In this document: piece after piece, positions 1 through 7,581 of the stretch
Numbering within the stretch: position 1 is the first letter of the stretch
Layout: each line of letters opens with the position of its first letter
Notes under the pieces: generated by a model
Told to the model about the DNA's origin: nothing
The model's database searches: none
The model's input: only the letters and a program-made list of their open reading frames with translations
Position numbers and translations under genes: made by a program
Source: Smithella sp. D17
Lineage (GTDB): Bacteria; Desulfobacterota; Syntrophia; Syntrophales; Smithellaceae
Direction: 5' to 3'
DNA length: 26,430 nt
Assembly (NCBI GenBank): GCA_000753945.1
Contig: JQOA01000244.1
Location: 1 to 26,430, forward strand

Positions 1-38
1 ATCCTTGGTCTGCGCTCTTTGTTCTTCGCTATTTCCGG
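1..38 (+). repeat. Exact copy of an internal terC segment at the window edge
   Basis: These 38 bases are identical to the reverse complement of 2519-2556, inside terC. Read on the plus strand they encode ILGLRSLFFAISG, the same peptide as TerC residues 233-245. The match breaks at base 39 and the frame ends two codons later at a TAA. The copy touches the window edge, so it may extend further outside. It is either a second, truncated terC or a fold-back/assembly junction; the matching situation at the other edge favours the junction. Confidence 0.9.
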
Positions 39-208
39 GATGTTATAATTATACTGCGGACAGCAGGCTTTGCGCTGCGGAGAATCAAAATTGTGCTGCC
101 ATGTGCAAATCAGAAGGTTCTGCTCCTTCGTCGTGGAGTGACTGCTGGTCTCAGTCTAAAAAATAATTAACATGAATCAATAATGTTAATATCGAATTAA
201 AATATTTT
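39..208. other. Non-coding flank between terC copy and IS element
   Basis: No convincing gene is visible. The second half is AT-rich and holds a small dyad, ATTAACAT at 166-173 and ATGTTAAT at 183-190, with a 9-base spacer. It could be a weak hairpin or protein-binding site, but nothing downstream shows what it would serve. The stretch lies between a suspect junction and a transposon remnant, so its original context is uncertain. Confidence 0.4.
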
Positions 209-224
209 GTAACTACTCAGGTCG
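209..224 (+). repeat. Left terminal inverted repeat of the IS66 element
   Basis: GTAACTACTCAGGTCG is matched perfectly in inverted orientation at 1441-1456. The match runs one base further outward on each side (T208 with A1457), but GTAA is the conventional IS66 terminus. Confidence 0.85.
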
Positions 225-342
225 CCCCACCATGGAGCCACCGTAGACTGGCGAGTCGTATACACCTTTCCAGATTTTAAGCCCCCAAAATAAAATCATT
301 TTCTGCTGAACTCAGGCGAAGGAATGTTGTAGTCTATGAGCC

Positions 343-800
343 ATGGCAGAAATCGGCGAGAACATCCGGTATCTGATGCGCGACTGCACGGGACGGCCGG
401 TGGGCTGTGCGCTGTTCGGCTCGGCGGCGTGGAAGTGCGCGGCGCGCGATGCCTGGATCGGTTGGGCTCGAGCCCGACGGGAAGCAAACCTCGGTTTCCT
501 GACGAACAACACGCGCTTTTTGGTGTTGCCCTGGGTGACGGTACCGCATTTGGCCAGCCACCTGCTTGCGACTTTGGCCAGACGCGTTCGCGACGACTGG
601 CAGGCCAAGTATGGGCATCCAGTGCATGCGCTGGAAACCTTTGTGGATCGCGATCGTTTCAAGGGAACCTGCTACCGGGCGGCCAACTGGTTGCGGCTCG
701 GCTCGACGCAGGGACGCACCCGCAACGATCGCAACCATTGCCTCCGCGCTACGGTCAAGGACGTGTATCTCTATCCGCTCAGCCCGGACTTCCGGGCAAG
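343..800 (+). pseudogene. DruA-like (DUF4338) protein fragment
   Basis: The frame starting at 343 reads GENIRYLMRD, FGSAAWK, FLTNNTRFLVLPWV, HLASHLLA, DWQAKYGHPVHALETFVDRD, FKGTCYRAANW and VKDVYLYPL. This is the conserved body of the DUF4338 family, to which the Druantia protein DruA belongs. The N-terminal part of the family is missing: an in-frame TGA lies at 337-339 and the preceding sequence is degenerate. At about 790-800 the frame runs into IS66 transposase sequence in another frame. DUF4338 proteins are common outside Druantia systems. No druB-druE genes are nearby, so this is a transposon passenger or accessory remnant rather than a defence gene. The family call is firm; function is unknown. 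Confidence 0.75.
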
Positions 801-1343
801 ACGTTACGCATGGTGGCCATGCCGGATATTACAGTGCGTCGCCCGGTCGAGCGCTGCTCGGGCTGCGGACGTTCCCTGGCAAAACAGCCTCCGGACCGTG
901 TCGAGCGTCGGCAGGTCTTTGATCTGCCCCATCCGAAGCTTTGGGTCACCGGGCAGCCAGTCTGAAGTCAAAACCTGCGCCTGCGGCTGCATCAACCGTG
1001 CAACGTTCCCCCCGGAAGTCGTAGCCCCGTGCAGTAGGGTCCCCGCGTCAAGAGCGCGGCTGTCTATCTGCGCAACTACCCGTTGCTGCCCTCCGATCGG
1101 CTTACCGAGATCATGCGCGACTTCTCGGTCCCGTTCGACAACAACCTGGCCGAACGGGATCTGAAAATGATGAAGCTGCGGCAGAAGATCTCCGGCACCT
1201 TCCGCAGCTTTGACGCCCTCGTAGACTTCTGCCGTATCCGCGGATATGTCTCCACGGCCAGGAAAAACGGCATCAACGCCCTCGACGCCCTGCGCCGTGT
1301 CTTTCGGGGAGACCCTTTCCTCCCCGCCGGCAACACCTCTTAG
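790..1343 (+). pseudogene. IS66-family transposase remnant, frameshifted and internally deleted
   Basis: Three pieces of an IS66 TnpC-type transposase appear in order. Piece one (about 790-960, frame of 810) has the zinc-ribbon region: CSGCGRSLAKQPP then ERRQVFDLP. Piece two shifts frame near 960 and reads SEVKTCACG and FPPEV. Piece three (from about 1029) reads VQ-stop-GPRVKSAAVYLRNYPLLP, then SVPFDNNLAERDLKMMK, FCRIRGYVSTARKNG and a TAG at 1341. Between RDF and SVPFDNNLAER the whole central catalytic part, including the DDE aspartates, is missing. The TAG within VQ-stop-GPR replaces the usual tyrosine codon. The N-terminal helical region is also absent, replaced by the DUF4338 frame. The gene is clearly dead. 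Confidence 0.8.
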
Positions 1344-1440
1344 CCGCACTTGCTCGCCGGCCAGAACCCTCGCTGAGCATTATGACCTCTATCTGGATAA
1401 TCTTCAGGCTTGCCAAAATCATCCTCATCCTGTAGATTAG

Positions 1441-1456
1441 CGACCTGAGTAGTTAC
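1441..1456 (-). repeat. Right terminal inverted repeat of the IS66 element
   Basis: CGACCTGAGTAGTTAC is the exact reverse complement of 209-224. It lies 67 bp beyond the stop codon of the neighbouring minus-strand RNA methyltransferase gene, so the insertion sits in intergenic DNA. Confidence 0.85.
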
Positions 1457-1523
1457 ATGTTTTCTTACCTTATCTGTCGTGAACTCGCAATGACAAATAA
1501 GCATTGATTTCAGAAAGTTGTCG

Positions 1524-2303
1524 TCAATTTTTCACGCATTCGTACATCATTATCGCCGCTGCCTGTGGCAAGCTCAGGGAATCGGCTTTGCCGATTCCGG
1601 GAATACTCCATTGTTCATCAGTCGTTTTAAAAATGGTTTCCGGCAAACCGTGGCTTTCGTTGCCCAAAAGCAGAGCTGCCTTTTTATGAACCGGATGGGG
1701 CGGTGAACCGTCGCGTACATCAGAGCCGATGAGAAAAAAGTGTTTTTTAATTTCCGGCAATGTGGCAGACAAATCAATATCGGGGATAATTGTCAGATAG
1801 AAAATACTGCCCATGGAGGCTCGCACGGCTTTAGGATTGGTGTAGTCCACCGAGTTAGCACTTAAAATTATTCCATCAAAGCCGAACCATCGCGCGCTAC
1901 GCGTGAGCGCTCCGAGATTGAGGGGATTGTTGATTTCATGCAAAATCAAAATATTGCCGGAAGTTTTAGACAGCCATGAAGAAAAATTTTGTGCCTGTTT
2001 CATGCCGACTACAGCCATAATTCCTTCCGGTTCTCTGTCCTGTCCAATTTTTTGCCATTGGGAACGTGTGAGTTGATAAATGAGAATATCTTCGGCGGCT
2101 GGCAGTGCGAGCTTCTCCCAGTATTGTATTTTTTCGGGCATAACCAGTATTGCTTTTATTTGCCAGTCGCTAGTCAGTAGTTCTTCAACCACCTTGATGC
2201 CTTCGGCCAGAAAGATTCCTTCCTCTTGCCGCACCTTGGCGTCGTCAAGCCTTGCCCATTTTTTCAACTGCGCTTGAGAAGCGTTTAAATATTCTGTTTG
2301 CAT
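1524..2303 (-). CDS. SpoU/TrmH-family RNA 2'-O-methyltransferase
   Basis: 259 residues, the usual size for TrmH/RlmB-type enzymes that methylate a ribose 2'-OH in rRNA or tRNA using SAM. Residues 1-110 look like the RNA-binding N-terminal domain found in RlmB/TsnR-like proteins. The SPOUT knot domain follows, with NPLNLGALTRSA (about 126-137, motif 1 with its arginine), ASMGS (about 163), GNESHGL (about 214, motif 2) and IPGIGKADSLSLPQAAAI (motif 3). In motif 3 the usual SLN-V reads SLSLPQ, an unusual variant. The start codon ATG lies 4 bp after the terC stop, so it is translated from the lgt-terC transcript. The target RNA position cannot be told from sequence alone. Confidence 0.85.
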   Translation of the reverse strand: MQTEYLNASQAQLKKWARLDDAKVRQEEGIFLAEGIKVVEELLTSDWQIKAILVMPEKIQYWEKLALPAAEDILIYQLTRSQWQKIGQDREPEGIMAVVGMKQAQNFSSWLSKTSGNILILHEINNPLNLGALTRSARWFGFDGIILSANSVDYTNPKAVRASMGSIFYLTIIPDIDLSATLPEIKKHFFLIGSDVRDGSPPHPVHKKAALLLGNESHGLPETIFKTTDEQWSIPGIGKADSLSLPQAAAIMMYECVKN

Positions 2304-2307
2304 AATA

Positions 2308-3252
2308 TTACTTCTCTATAGTTATCTGAGGAATATCTTCATACTTTGTATCCGGCCAGATTATGGACGCTACAACCGATATAACAAGAATAGAGGAGAT
2401 TACAATCAGGGAAGCACTGACCGGTACGTGAAAAAAATCTTCAATGAGCATTTTAACGCCGACAAAACTCAGGATTGCCGCCAGACCGTAATGCAGTAGA
2501 TGAAACAATTTCATCAAACCGGAAATAGCGAAGAACAAAGAGCGCAGACCAAGGATGGCAAAGACATTGGAAGTATAAACAATAAAAGGATCTTTGGAAA
2601 TGGCCAGAACTGCCGGGATGGAATCAACGGCAAACAGGATATCCGTGGTCTCCAGCGCCAGAAGCACCGCCAGCATGGGTGTGGCAAAACGCTTGCCGTT
2701 TCTAGTGATAAAAAATTTGGCTTCCTGAAATTCTTTTGTCACAGGAATAAAAAAACGCAGCATTTTGATGGCGATATTTTTATCAGGATGAACTTCCGTC
2801 TCTTTGTTCAACGCCATTTTGATGCCGGTGAAGATCAGGAATGCCCCGAAAATATACATGACCCAACTGAAGGCATTGAGGAGCGCGACGCCGGCAAAGA
2901 TAAAGACCGCTCGGGTAATCAACGCCAGCAATATTCCCCAGAACAGCGCTTTGTGTTCATAGGAATGCGGCACGCTGAAAAACCTGAATATCAGCATGAA
3001 GACAAAAAGATTGTCGATACTCAAAGAATATTCAATGATATAAGCGGTGAAAAACTCCATCGCCTTGGAATGACCGTCACTATGAAAAAAGTAAATACCC
3101 GCGCAGAACAAGATTGCCAACGTCACCCAGAAAGCCGTCCAAAGCAGGGATTCCTTCATTTTGATGACGTGAACCTTGCGGTTGAAAACACCGAGGTCTA
3201 AAGCGAGCATAGCAAAGATAAAAACACCAAAAAATATCCACCACAAAGTCAT
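2308..3252 (-). CDS. terC: TerC-family integral membrane protein
   Basis: 314 residues with about eight or nine hydrophobic segments. The two family signatures are clear: EYSLSIDNLFVF in the N-terminal half and ETTDILFAVDSIPAVLAI in the C-terminal half, each with the acidic residues conserved in TerC/Alx. Members are linked to tellurite resistance and, for Alx/MeeF-type proteins, to manganese export and metallation of exported proteins. Which applies here is not visible. The ATG is preceded by AGGAG about 10 bases upstream. It lies between lgt (15-bp gap) and the RNA methyltransferase (4-bp gap) and is surely co-transcribed. Residues 233-245 are encoded by the segment duplicated at the left window edge. 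Confidence 0.92.
   Translation of the reverse strand: MTLWWIFFGVFIFAMLALDLGVFNRKVHVIKMKESLLWTAFWVTLAILFCAGIYFFHSDGHSKAMEFFTAYIIEYSLSIDNLFVFMLIFRFFSVPHSYEHKALFWGILLALITRAVFIFAGVALLNAFSWVMYIFGAFLIFTGIKMALNKETEVHPDKNIAIKMLRFFIPVTKEFQEAKFFITRNGKRFATPMLAVLLALETTDILFAVDSIPAVLAISKDPFIVYTSNVFAILGLRSLFFAISGLMKLFHLLHYGLAAILSFVGVKMLIEDFFHVPVSASLIVISSILVISVVASIIWPDTKYEDIPQITIEK
2519..2556 (-). repeat. Internal partner of the left-edge inverted copy
   Basis: The reverse complement of these 38 bases is identical to 1-38. It lies in the 3' part of terC. Confidence 0.9.
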
Positions 3253-3267
3253 TATGCAAACTCCTGC

Positions 3268-4113
3268 TTATTTTGTTGAAACTGAAACTTGTCTGCGCCA
3301 CACGATGATAGTTATGCCTGCCATCATCATCAGCAAGCAAAGAACCTGTCCCATGCTCATAAAGCTTAAAACTAAACCAAGTTGATAATCGGGTTCACGG
3401 AAAAATTCGATAAAGAAACGCACAAAACCGTAGCCGCAAAGATATGTTCCCAAAAGCAGTCCGTCAAAACTTTTCTTTTTTCTGATTATCCACAGAAGAA
3501 CAAAAAGAACAATTCCTTCGAAGAACGCTTCGTAAAGCTGGGAAGGGTGGCGCAGCCTGTGAGTTGAATCCAGGGGAAAATACATTCCCCACGGTACAGC
3601 AGTTACGCGGCCGTATAACTCGCCGTTGATGAAATTACCGATTCGACCGAAAGTGTAACCCAGCGGGATGGCCGGGCAGAAAAGATCAACGAAATGCCAG
3701 AGATTAATCTTGCTTTTGCGGCAGAATAATATAGTGGCAATAACAATACCAATAAGCCCTCCATGATAAGACATGCCGCTGAGTCCGACGAATTTAATTC
3801 CGTTGGAAAAATCAAAGGGCAAAATTATTTCCAGCGGATGTTGCAGATAATAACCGAAGTTGTAGAATAAGGCGTAACCGAAACGTCCTCCTAAAATCAA
3901 AGCAAGCATTGCCCAGACAAGATAATCCTGCACCGTTTCCGCCGTATATTCGTAATTTTCACTTTTAAGACGATAGATGGTCAGAAAATAGACGATGGCA
4001 AAAGCAACAAGGTACATCAAACTGTAGTAGCGCAGTTGAAATGAACCTATGCTGAAAAGAGATGGGCTCATCTGCGAAGGTAATTGCTGCCAGGCATTGA
4101 TGAAAAATTCCAT
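3268..4113 (-). CDS. lgt: Prolipoprotein diacylglyceryl transferase
   Basis: Inner-membrane enzyme that transfers the diacylglyceryl group of phosphatidylglycerol to the lipobox cysteine of prelipoproteins, the first step of lipoprotein maturation. The Lgt signature GRIGNFINGELYGR is present in the middle of the protein, preceded by YHGGLIG, whose histidine is functionally important in the family. About seven membrane segments are visible. I chose the ATG at 4113 (281 residues); a TTG at 4134 would add seven polar residues. A GGGGA lies about 13 bases before this ATG, somewhat far, so the start is not certain. First gene of the lgt-terC-methyltransferase operon. Confidence 0.93.
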   Translation of the reverse strand: MEFFINAWQQLPSQMSPSLFSIGSFQLRYYSLMYLVAFAIVYFLTIYRLKSENYEYTAETVQDYLVWAMLALILGGRFGYALFYNFGYYLQHPLEIILPFDFSNGIKFVGLSGMSYHGGLIGIVIATILFCRKSKINLWHFVDLFCPAIPLGYTFGRIGNFINGELYGRVTAVPWGMYFPLDSTHRLRHPSQLYEAFFEGIVLFVLLWIIRKKKSFDGLLLGTYLCGYGFVRFFIEFFREPDYQLGLVLSFMSMGQVLCLLMMMAGITIIVWRRQVSVSTK

Positions 4114-4162
4114 GATTTGTTTTTGTTTCCCCAAAATTTATTAAGTTAAATTAATTGATTTT

Positions 4163-4289
4163 GTCACTTCGAACGAATGTGAGAAGTCTTATGAAACAAC
4201 GCTAAAAAGATTCATCGTCACTTCGTTCCTCGGAATGATACGGTATATCGTTTCGGGTTTCGCCTTTACCATTACACCCGATATGACAT
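4163..4289. repeat. REP-like dispersed repeat remnant
   Basis: The gap between lgt and trxB contains GTCACTTCGAACGAATGTGAG near its start, a second GTCACTTCGTTCC unit in the middle, and CCCGATATGAC near its end. The GTCA...TGAC outer ends and short internal inverted repeats resemble the palindromic units at 5275-5370 and 20571-20597. It appears to be a degenerate composite of such units. It may include the transcription end of trxB. Confidence 0.5.
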
Positions 4290-4296
4290 TTTTAAT

Positions 4297-5259
4297 TTAG
4301 TATGTCTGGCCTTTGAGTTCATCGACGTATAACTCGGCACTGTAAATGGCATTGGCTCCGTCGCCCGTAGCTGTTACCACCTGCCGGAACTGTTTGGCGC
4401 GGCAATCGCCCGCGGCAAATATTCCTGCTGCTGAGGTGCGCATGTTTTCATCTGTTATAATGTAGCCGCCCGCATCCAGTTTTAAGATATTTCGGAAAAT
4501 GTCCGTATGAGGAATTCGACCGGCAAATATAAAAACTCCTTCCGCTTCAATTTCGTTAATTTGGCCTGATTCAACATCGGCTACTTTTACACCGGTAACA
4601 AATTCCCGCCCGGTAACTTCAGCGAGTTTTGATTTCCAGACAAATTCAATTTTCTTTTCTGCAAAAGCCCTTTTCTGCAGAATTGCCGCCGCACGCAGAC
4701 GGTCGCGACGATGAATCACGGTAACTTTTCTGGCAAAATGAGTCAGAAACAAAGCTTCCTGAATAGCCGTATCGCCGCCGCCCACAACAACAACATCCTT
4801 GTTTCTGTAAAACGGCCCGTCACAGGTGGCGCAGTAAGAAACGCCTTTGCCGGCAAATTCCTCTTCGCCGGGAACTCCCAGCTTGTTCCATTGCGCACCG
4901 GTCGCGGCAATTACGCTTAAAGCACTGTATGATTTATTCTGCACTACAATATCCCAGATAAATGGTGTACTGGTATTTTTTTTAATTGACGAGACATCAT
5001 TGGCTTGAATTTCCAGTCCGAAATTAAGAGCCTGTTTTTTAAATAGCTGCATCAGATCGAAACCGTTGATGCCGTCGGGAATTCCCGGATAGTTTTCAAT
5101 TGTATCGGTAATGGTTATCTGGCTGACCGTTGCCGAGCCTTCCACGAGCAACGTTTTCAGACCGCTTCTGGAGGCATAAATTCCTGCGGTATAGCCGGCC
5201 GGTCCGCCGCCAATAATAATCGTATCGTAATCATATTCAGGCAAATTCGCTTTGTTCAC
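4297..5259 (-). CDS. trxB: Thioredoxin reductase (NADPH/FAD)
   Basis: 320 residues, the normal length of low-molecular-weight TrxB, which reduces thioredoxin with NADPH through FAD. Seen in order: FAD-binding GGGPAG (residues 18-22), redox-active CATC (C143 and C146) followed by DGPFYRNKD, the NADPH-binding VVGGGDTA with the HRRDRLRA arginines that recognise the 2'-phosphate, and the C-terminal GIFAAGDCR FAD motif. The start is GTG, with AAAGGAGA about 7 bases upstream. That ribosome site sits directly against a REP-like palindrome. In an anaerobe it probably feeds thioredoxin-dependent reductases; the CcdA/TlpA pair downstream in the window could be a partner pathway. Confidence 0.95.
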   Translation of the reverse strand: MNKANLPEYDYDTIIIGGGPAGYTAGIYASRSGLKTLLVEGSATVSQITITDTIENYPGIPDGINGFDLMQLFKKQALNFGLEIQANDVSSIKKNTSTPFIWDIVVQNKSYSALSVIAATGAQWNKLGVPGEEEFAGKGVSYCATCDGPFYRNKDVVVVGGGDTAIQEALFLTHFARKVTVIHRRDRLRAAAILQKRAFAEKKIEFVWKSKLAEVTGREFVTGVKVADVESGQINEIEAEGVFIFAGRIPHTDIFRNILKLDAGGYIITDENMRTSAAGIFAAGDCRAKQFRQVVTATGDGANAIYSAELYVDELKGQTY

Positions 5260-5274
5260 TATAACTTCTCCTTT

Positions 5275-5370
5275 GTCATTCCGTACCTGATACGGAATCC
5301 AGTATTTCCGTTAACCGGTTCCCGGCTTGCGCCGATGTAAAGTCTGGATACCGGCCTACGCCGGTATGAC
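5275..5370. repeat. Pair of REP-like palindromes in inverted arrangement
   Basis: Unit one reads GTCATTCCGTACCTGATACG then GAATCCAG, with arms ATTCCGTA (5278-5285) and TACGGAAT (5291-5298). Unit two starts CTGGATACCGGC and ends GCCGGTATGAC, with arms at 5348-5355 and 5360-5367. The outer ends GTCAT and ATGAC and the inner ends TCCAG and CTGGA mirror each other, giving a BIME-like pair. It lies immediately upstream of the trxB ribosome site and within the trxB-yhbY divergent spacer. Confidence 0.75.
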
Positions 5371-5499
5371 TAATAAAATTTTTCAAAGGCCTTAAAATTC
5401 TATTTTAATCAGGATAAATTGATTTTGTAAAGTCTAAAATAAAGTTTATTGTATTGTTTAATTGTGATAATGATTTCCCGGCTGGCGAAAGGAAATTTT

Positions 5500-5799
5500 A
5501 TGGATAAACTAAAGGGTTCACAAAAAAAATATCTGCGCGCGCAGGCACACCATTTAAAGCCGCTGGTGATGATCGGCGCCAAAGGCGTTACCAAACAACT
5601 CATCGGCTCCTTGGATAATGCCCTGAATGATCACGAACTCATCAAAGTGAAGTTCGGCGAGTTCAAGCAAGAGAAAAAAGAAATCTCGGCGGAGATTGCC
5701 GGGGCGACCCAAAGCGAACTGATCGGCCTCATCGGCAACATCGCCATCTTTTACCGTCAGCACCCGGACCCGGAAAAAAGAAAAATTAAAATACCATAA
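5500..5799 (+). CDS. yhbY: YhbY-family (CRM domain) RNA-binding protein
   Basis: 99 residues, the size of stand-alone CRM-domain proteins such as E. coli YhbY, which associates with pre-50S ribosomal particles. Family features: LKGSQKKYLRAQAHHLKPLVMIGAKG, with the GxxG-type loop IGAKG, then ALNDHELIKVKFG and a C-terminal IFYRQHPDP. The ATG at 5500 is preceded by GAAAGGA at the right distance; an upstream in-frame start at 5449 lacks this. It diverges from trxB and ends about 30 bp from the convergent SulP gene. Confidence 0.92.
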   Translation: MDKLKGSQKKYLRAQAHHLKPLVMIGAKGVTKQLIGSLDNALNDHELIKVKFGEFKQEKKEISAEIAGATQSELIGLIGNIAIFYRQHPDPEKRKIKIP

Positions 5800-5829
5800 T
5801 CTTAATTACAGAGGCTTCTTTATATCCTT

Positions 5830-7581
5830 CTAATCCGGTTGGTCAATTTTATGCACGGCCAGGTATCGTTCTACGGCTTGTTCAATCGTCGGGAAGAAAT
5901 TATCAACGCCCAGCCTGTTGAACAGGCCGTAACGCTTGAGCATGTCTTTTACCGGGCCTTTCATTTCCGCGAAAACCAAATCCATTCCCGCCTGATGCAG
6001 AGAGTTGTCCAGTTCCGCCAGCATGTCCGCTGCCGTGGTGTCCACATCGGTAATAGGTTCAGCCGTCACGACAACCCACTTGGTTGGTGTCGGAGCATCG
6101 GCTACAGCGCGCAGTATATTTTCAAGGAAAGTTTCCGCGTTGGCGAAAAACAGCGGCGCATTCCATCGGAAAAGTACCAATCCGGGAATAAGTCTGGCCT
6201 CCGGATGGCGGGAAATGTCGTGGTAGCTGTTCAGTCCGTCCACATGGCCTAGCACGGCATCATAAGGGTGCCATGCACGCCAGATGAAAGCGACTAATGC
6301 CAGACCTATGGCAATAAAGATACCCTTGATGATGCCCAGCGAAATTACACCCAGAAAACACGCCATGGAGAAAACGAATTCTTCCCGTCGCAATTTATAT
6401 AAACGCGCAACGACATGAAATTCAAAAAGATAGATACAGGCGCAGATGACGACGGCGCCCAGCACTGCCTGAGGAAGATTTTTGAGCAGATTCGGAGCGA
6501 AGATCAATAGAAGGGCGATGCATAACGCCCCGACCAAACCGGTGATTTGTGTTTTAGCTCCCGCCGATTCGGCTACCGGTGTGCGTGAGGCGCTGCTGGT
6601 GACAGGAAATCCCTGAAAAAATCCTGCGGCCATATTTGCGGCGCCCAGAGCGATGATTTCCTGATTGCTGTCAACTTTGTGACCGGCACGCAGGGCGAAG
6701 GTTCGGGAGAGAGTGCTCATATCGGCGAACGAAACCAGAGCGATGGCCACCGCGGCGGCAAATAAAGCCTTGAATTCCTCAAAAGAAACCAGGGGAATTT
6801 GAAATTGAGGCAGTCCCTGCGGCAATGGCCCGACCACGGCAATTCCGGAACTTGCGGACAAATTAAGCCAGGAAGAGATAATTGTTGCGCCTGCTACGGC
6901 GATTAGTACACCCGGGATTCGGGACGTTAAGCTTCTGAAACCCAGAATCACTAAAAGACAGGAAAATCCGATCACACAAGACGTCCAGTTTATCTGTCCG
7001 TTCACTATACCTTGAATCAGACCGCTTGTTTCCTGTAAAAAATTGTTGCCGCTTACGGAAAAACCGAAAACTTTCGGCAACTGACCGATTAAAACTGTGA
7101 GCGCGATTCCGTTCAGGTAGCCTATGCGGATCGGCTTGGAAAGAAGGTCGGTAATGAAACCGAATTTAATAAGACCGGCTAAAATACACAAAGCTCCAAC
7201 AAGCACGGCCAGCATTCCGGCGAGAGCGATGGCCTTATCGGGATTGCCTGCGGCAAGGGGCAAGATTGCCGCAGCGATGAGGCCGGCCAAAGCCGAGTCC
7301 GGTCCCAAAACCAGAATTTTGCTGGGTCCGAAAAGGGCATAAGCTATAAGAGGTATTATTGTGGCATAAAGACCATAAATAGCCGGCAAACCCGAAACTG
7401 ATGCGTAAGCCATACCTACCGGTACCAGAATAGCGGTTAGCACCAGACCGGCAATGATATCATGGATGACCCAGTCACTTTTATAATTACTCAGTGTTTC
7501 GATAAGAGGAATCCATTTGGATAGACCACGGGGACGAGACTGATGAACAAAAATTTTAGCAGCGGGATTCTTTTCTTCCAA
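5830..7581 (-). CDS. SulP/SLC26-family anion transporter with STAS domain
   Basis: 583 residues. The N-terminal 400 or so residues contain many membrane segments, with the SulP pattern GLVLTAILVPVGMAYASVSGLPAIYGLY near the N-terminus and FFQGFPVTSSASRTPVAE in the middle. A hydrophilic C-terminal STAS domain follows (from about 450), with TDVDTTAADML at the switch position. The family moves sulfate, bicarbonate, dicarboxylates or other anions; the substrate is not evident here. The start is TTG, with a GAGG about 9 bases upstream. The gene is monocistronic, convergent with yhbY, with a 400-bp spacer upstream. Confidence 0.93.
   Translation of the reverse strand: MEEKNPAAKIFVHQSRPRGLSKWIPLIETLSNYKSDWVIHDIIAGLVLTAILVPVGMAYASVSGLPAIYGLYATIIPLIAYALFGPSKILVLGPDSALAGLIAAAILPLAAGNPDKAIALAGMLAVLVGALCILAGLIKFGFITDLLSKPIRIGYLNGIALTVLIGQLPKVFGFSVSGNNFLQETSGLIQGIVNGQINWTSCVIGFSCLLVILGFRSLTSRIPGVLIAVAGATIISSWLNLSASSGIAVVGPLPQGLPQFQIPLVSFEEFKALFAAAVAIALVSFADMSTLSRTFALRAGHKVDSNQEIIALGAANMAAGFFQGFPVTSSASRTPVAESAGAKTQITGLVGALCIALLLIFAPNLLKNLPQAVLGAVVICACIYLFEFHVVARLYKLRREEFVFSMACFLGVISLGIIKGIFIAIGLALVAFIWRAWHPYDAVLGHVDGLNSYHDISRHPEARLIPGLVLFRWNAPLFFANAETFLENILRAVADAPTPTKWVVVTAEPITDVDTTAADMLAELDNSLHQAGMDLVFAEMKGPVKDMLKRYGLFNRLGVDNFFPTIEQAVERYLAVHKIDQPD

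Larger units (their letters stand above)
209..1456 (+). mobile_element. Decayed IS66-family element carrying a DruA-like (DUF4338) fragment
   Basis: The ends are perfect 16-bp inverted repeats: GTAACTACTCAGGTCG at 209-224 and its reverse complement at 1441-1456. IS66 elements typically begin with GTAA and make 8-bp target duplications. The flanks (AATATTTT and ATGTTTTC) are not identical, so no duplication remains or the flanks were rearranged. At 1248 bp it is about half the usual IS66 length. Its interior is much richer in GC than the neighbouring genes, a sign of transfer. It holds a 5'-truncated DUF4338 reading frame joined to an IS66 transposase lacking its N-terminus and its DDE core. 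It should be unable to move by itself, but the intact ends could be moved by an IS66 transposase acting in trans. Confidence 0.8.

Noticed and set aside
343..800. Druantia defence system
   Set aside because: Only a truncated DruA-like domain is present, inside a dead IS66 element, with no druB-druE or helicase gene nearby.
201..1464. 8-bp target-site duplication of the IS66 element
   Set aside because: The flanking octamers AATATTTT and ATGTTTTC share only a loose AT-rich similarity and are not a duplication.
2500..3201. Plus-strand open frame of 233 codons opposite terC
   Set aside because: Polar, low-complexity antisense translation of a membrane protein gene; no start signal.
4163..5370. 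CRISPR-like repeats around trxB
   Set aside because: The units are palindromic, inverted and unevenly spaced, with no regular repeat-spacer pattern and no cas genes.
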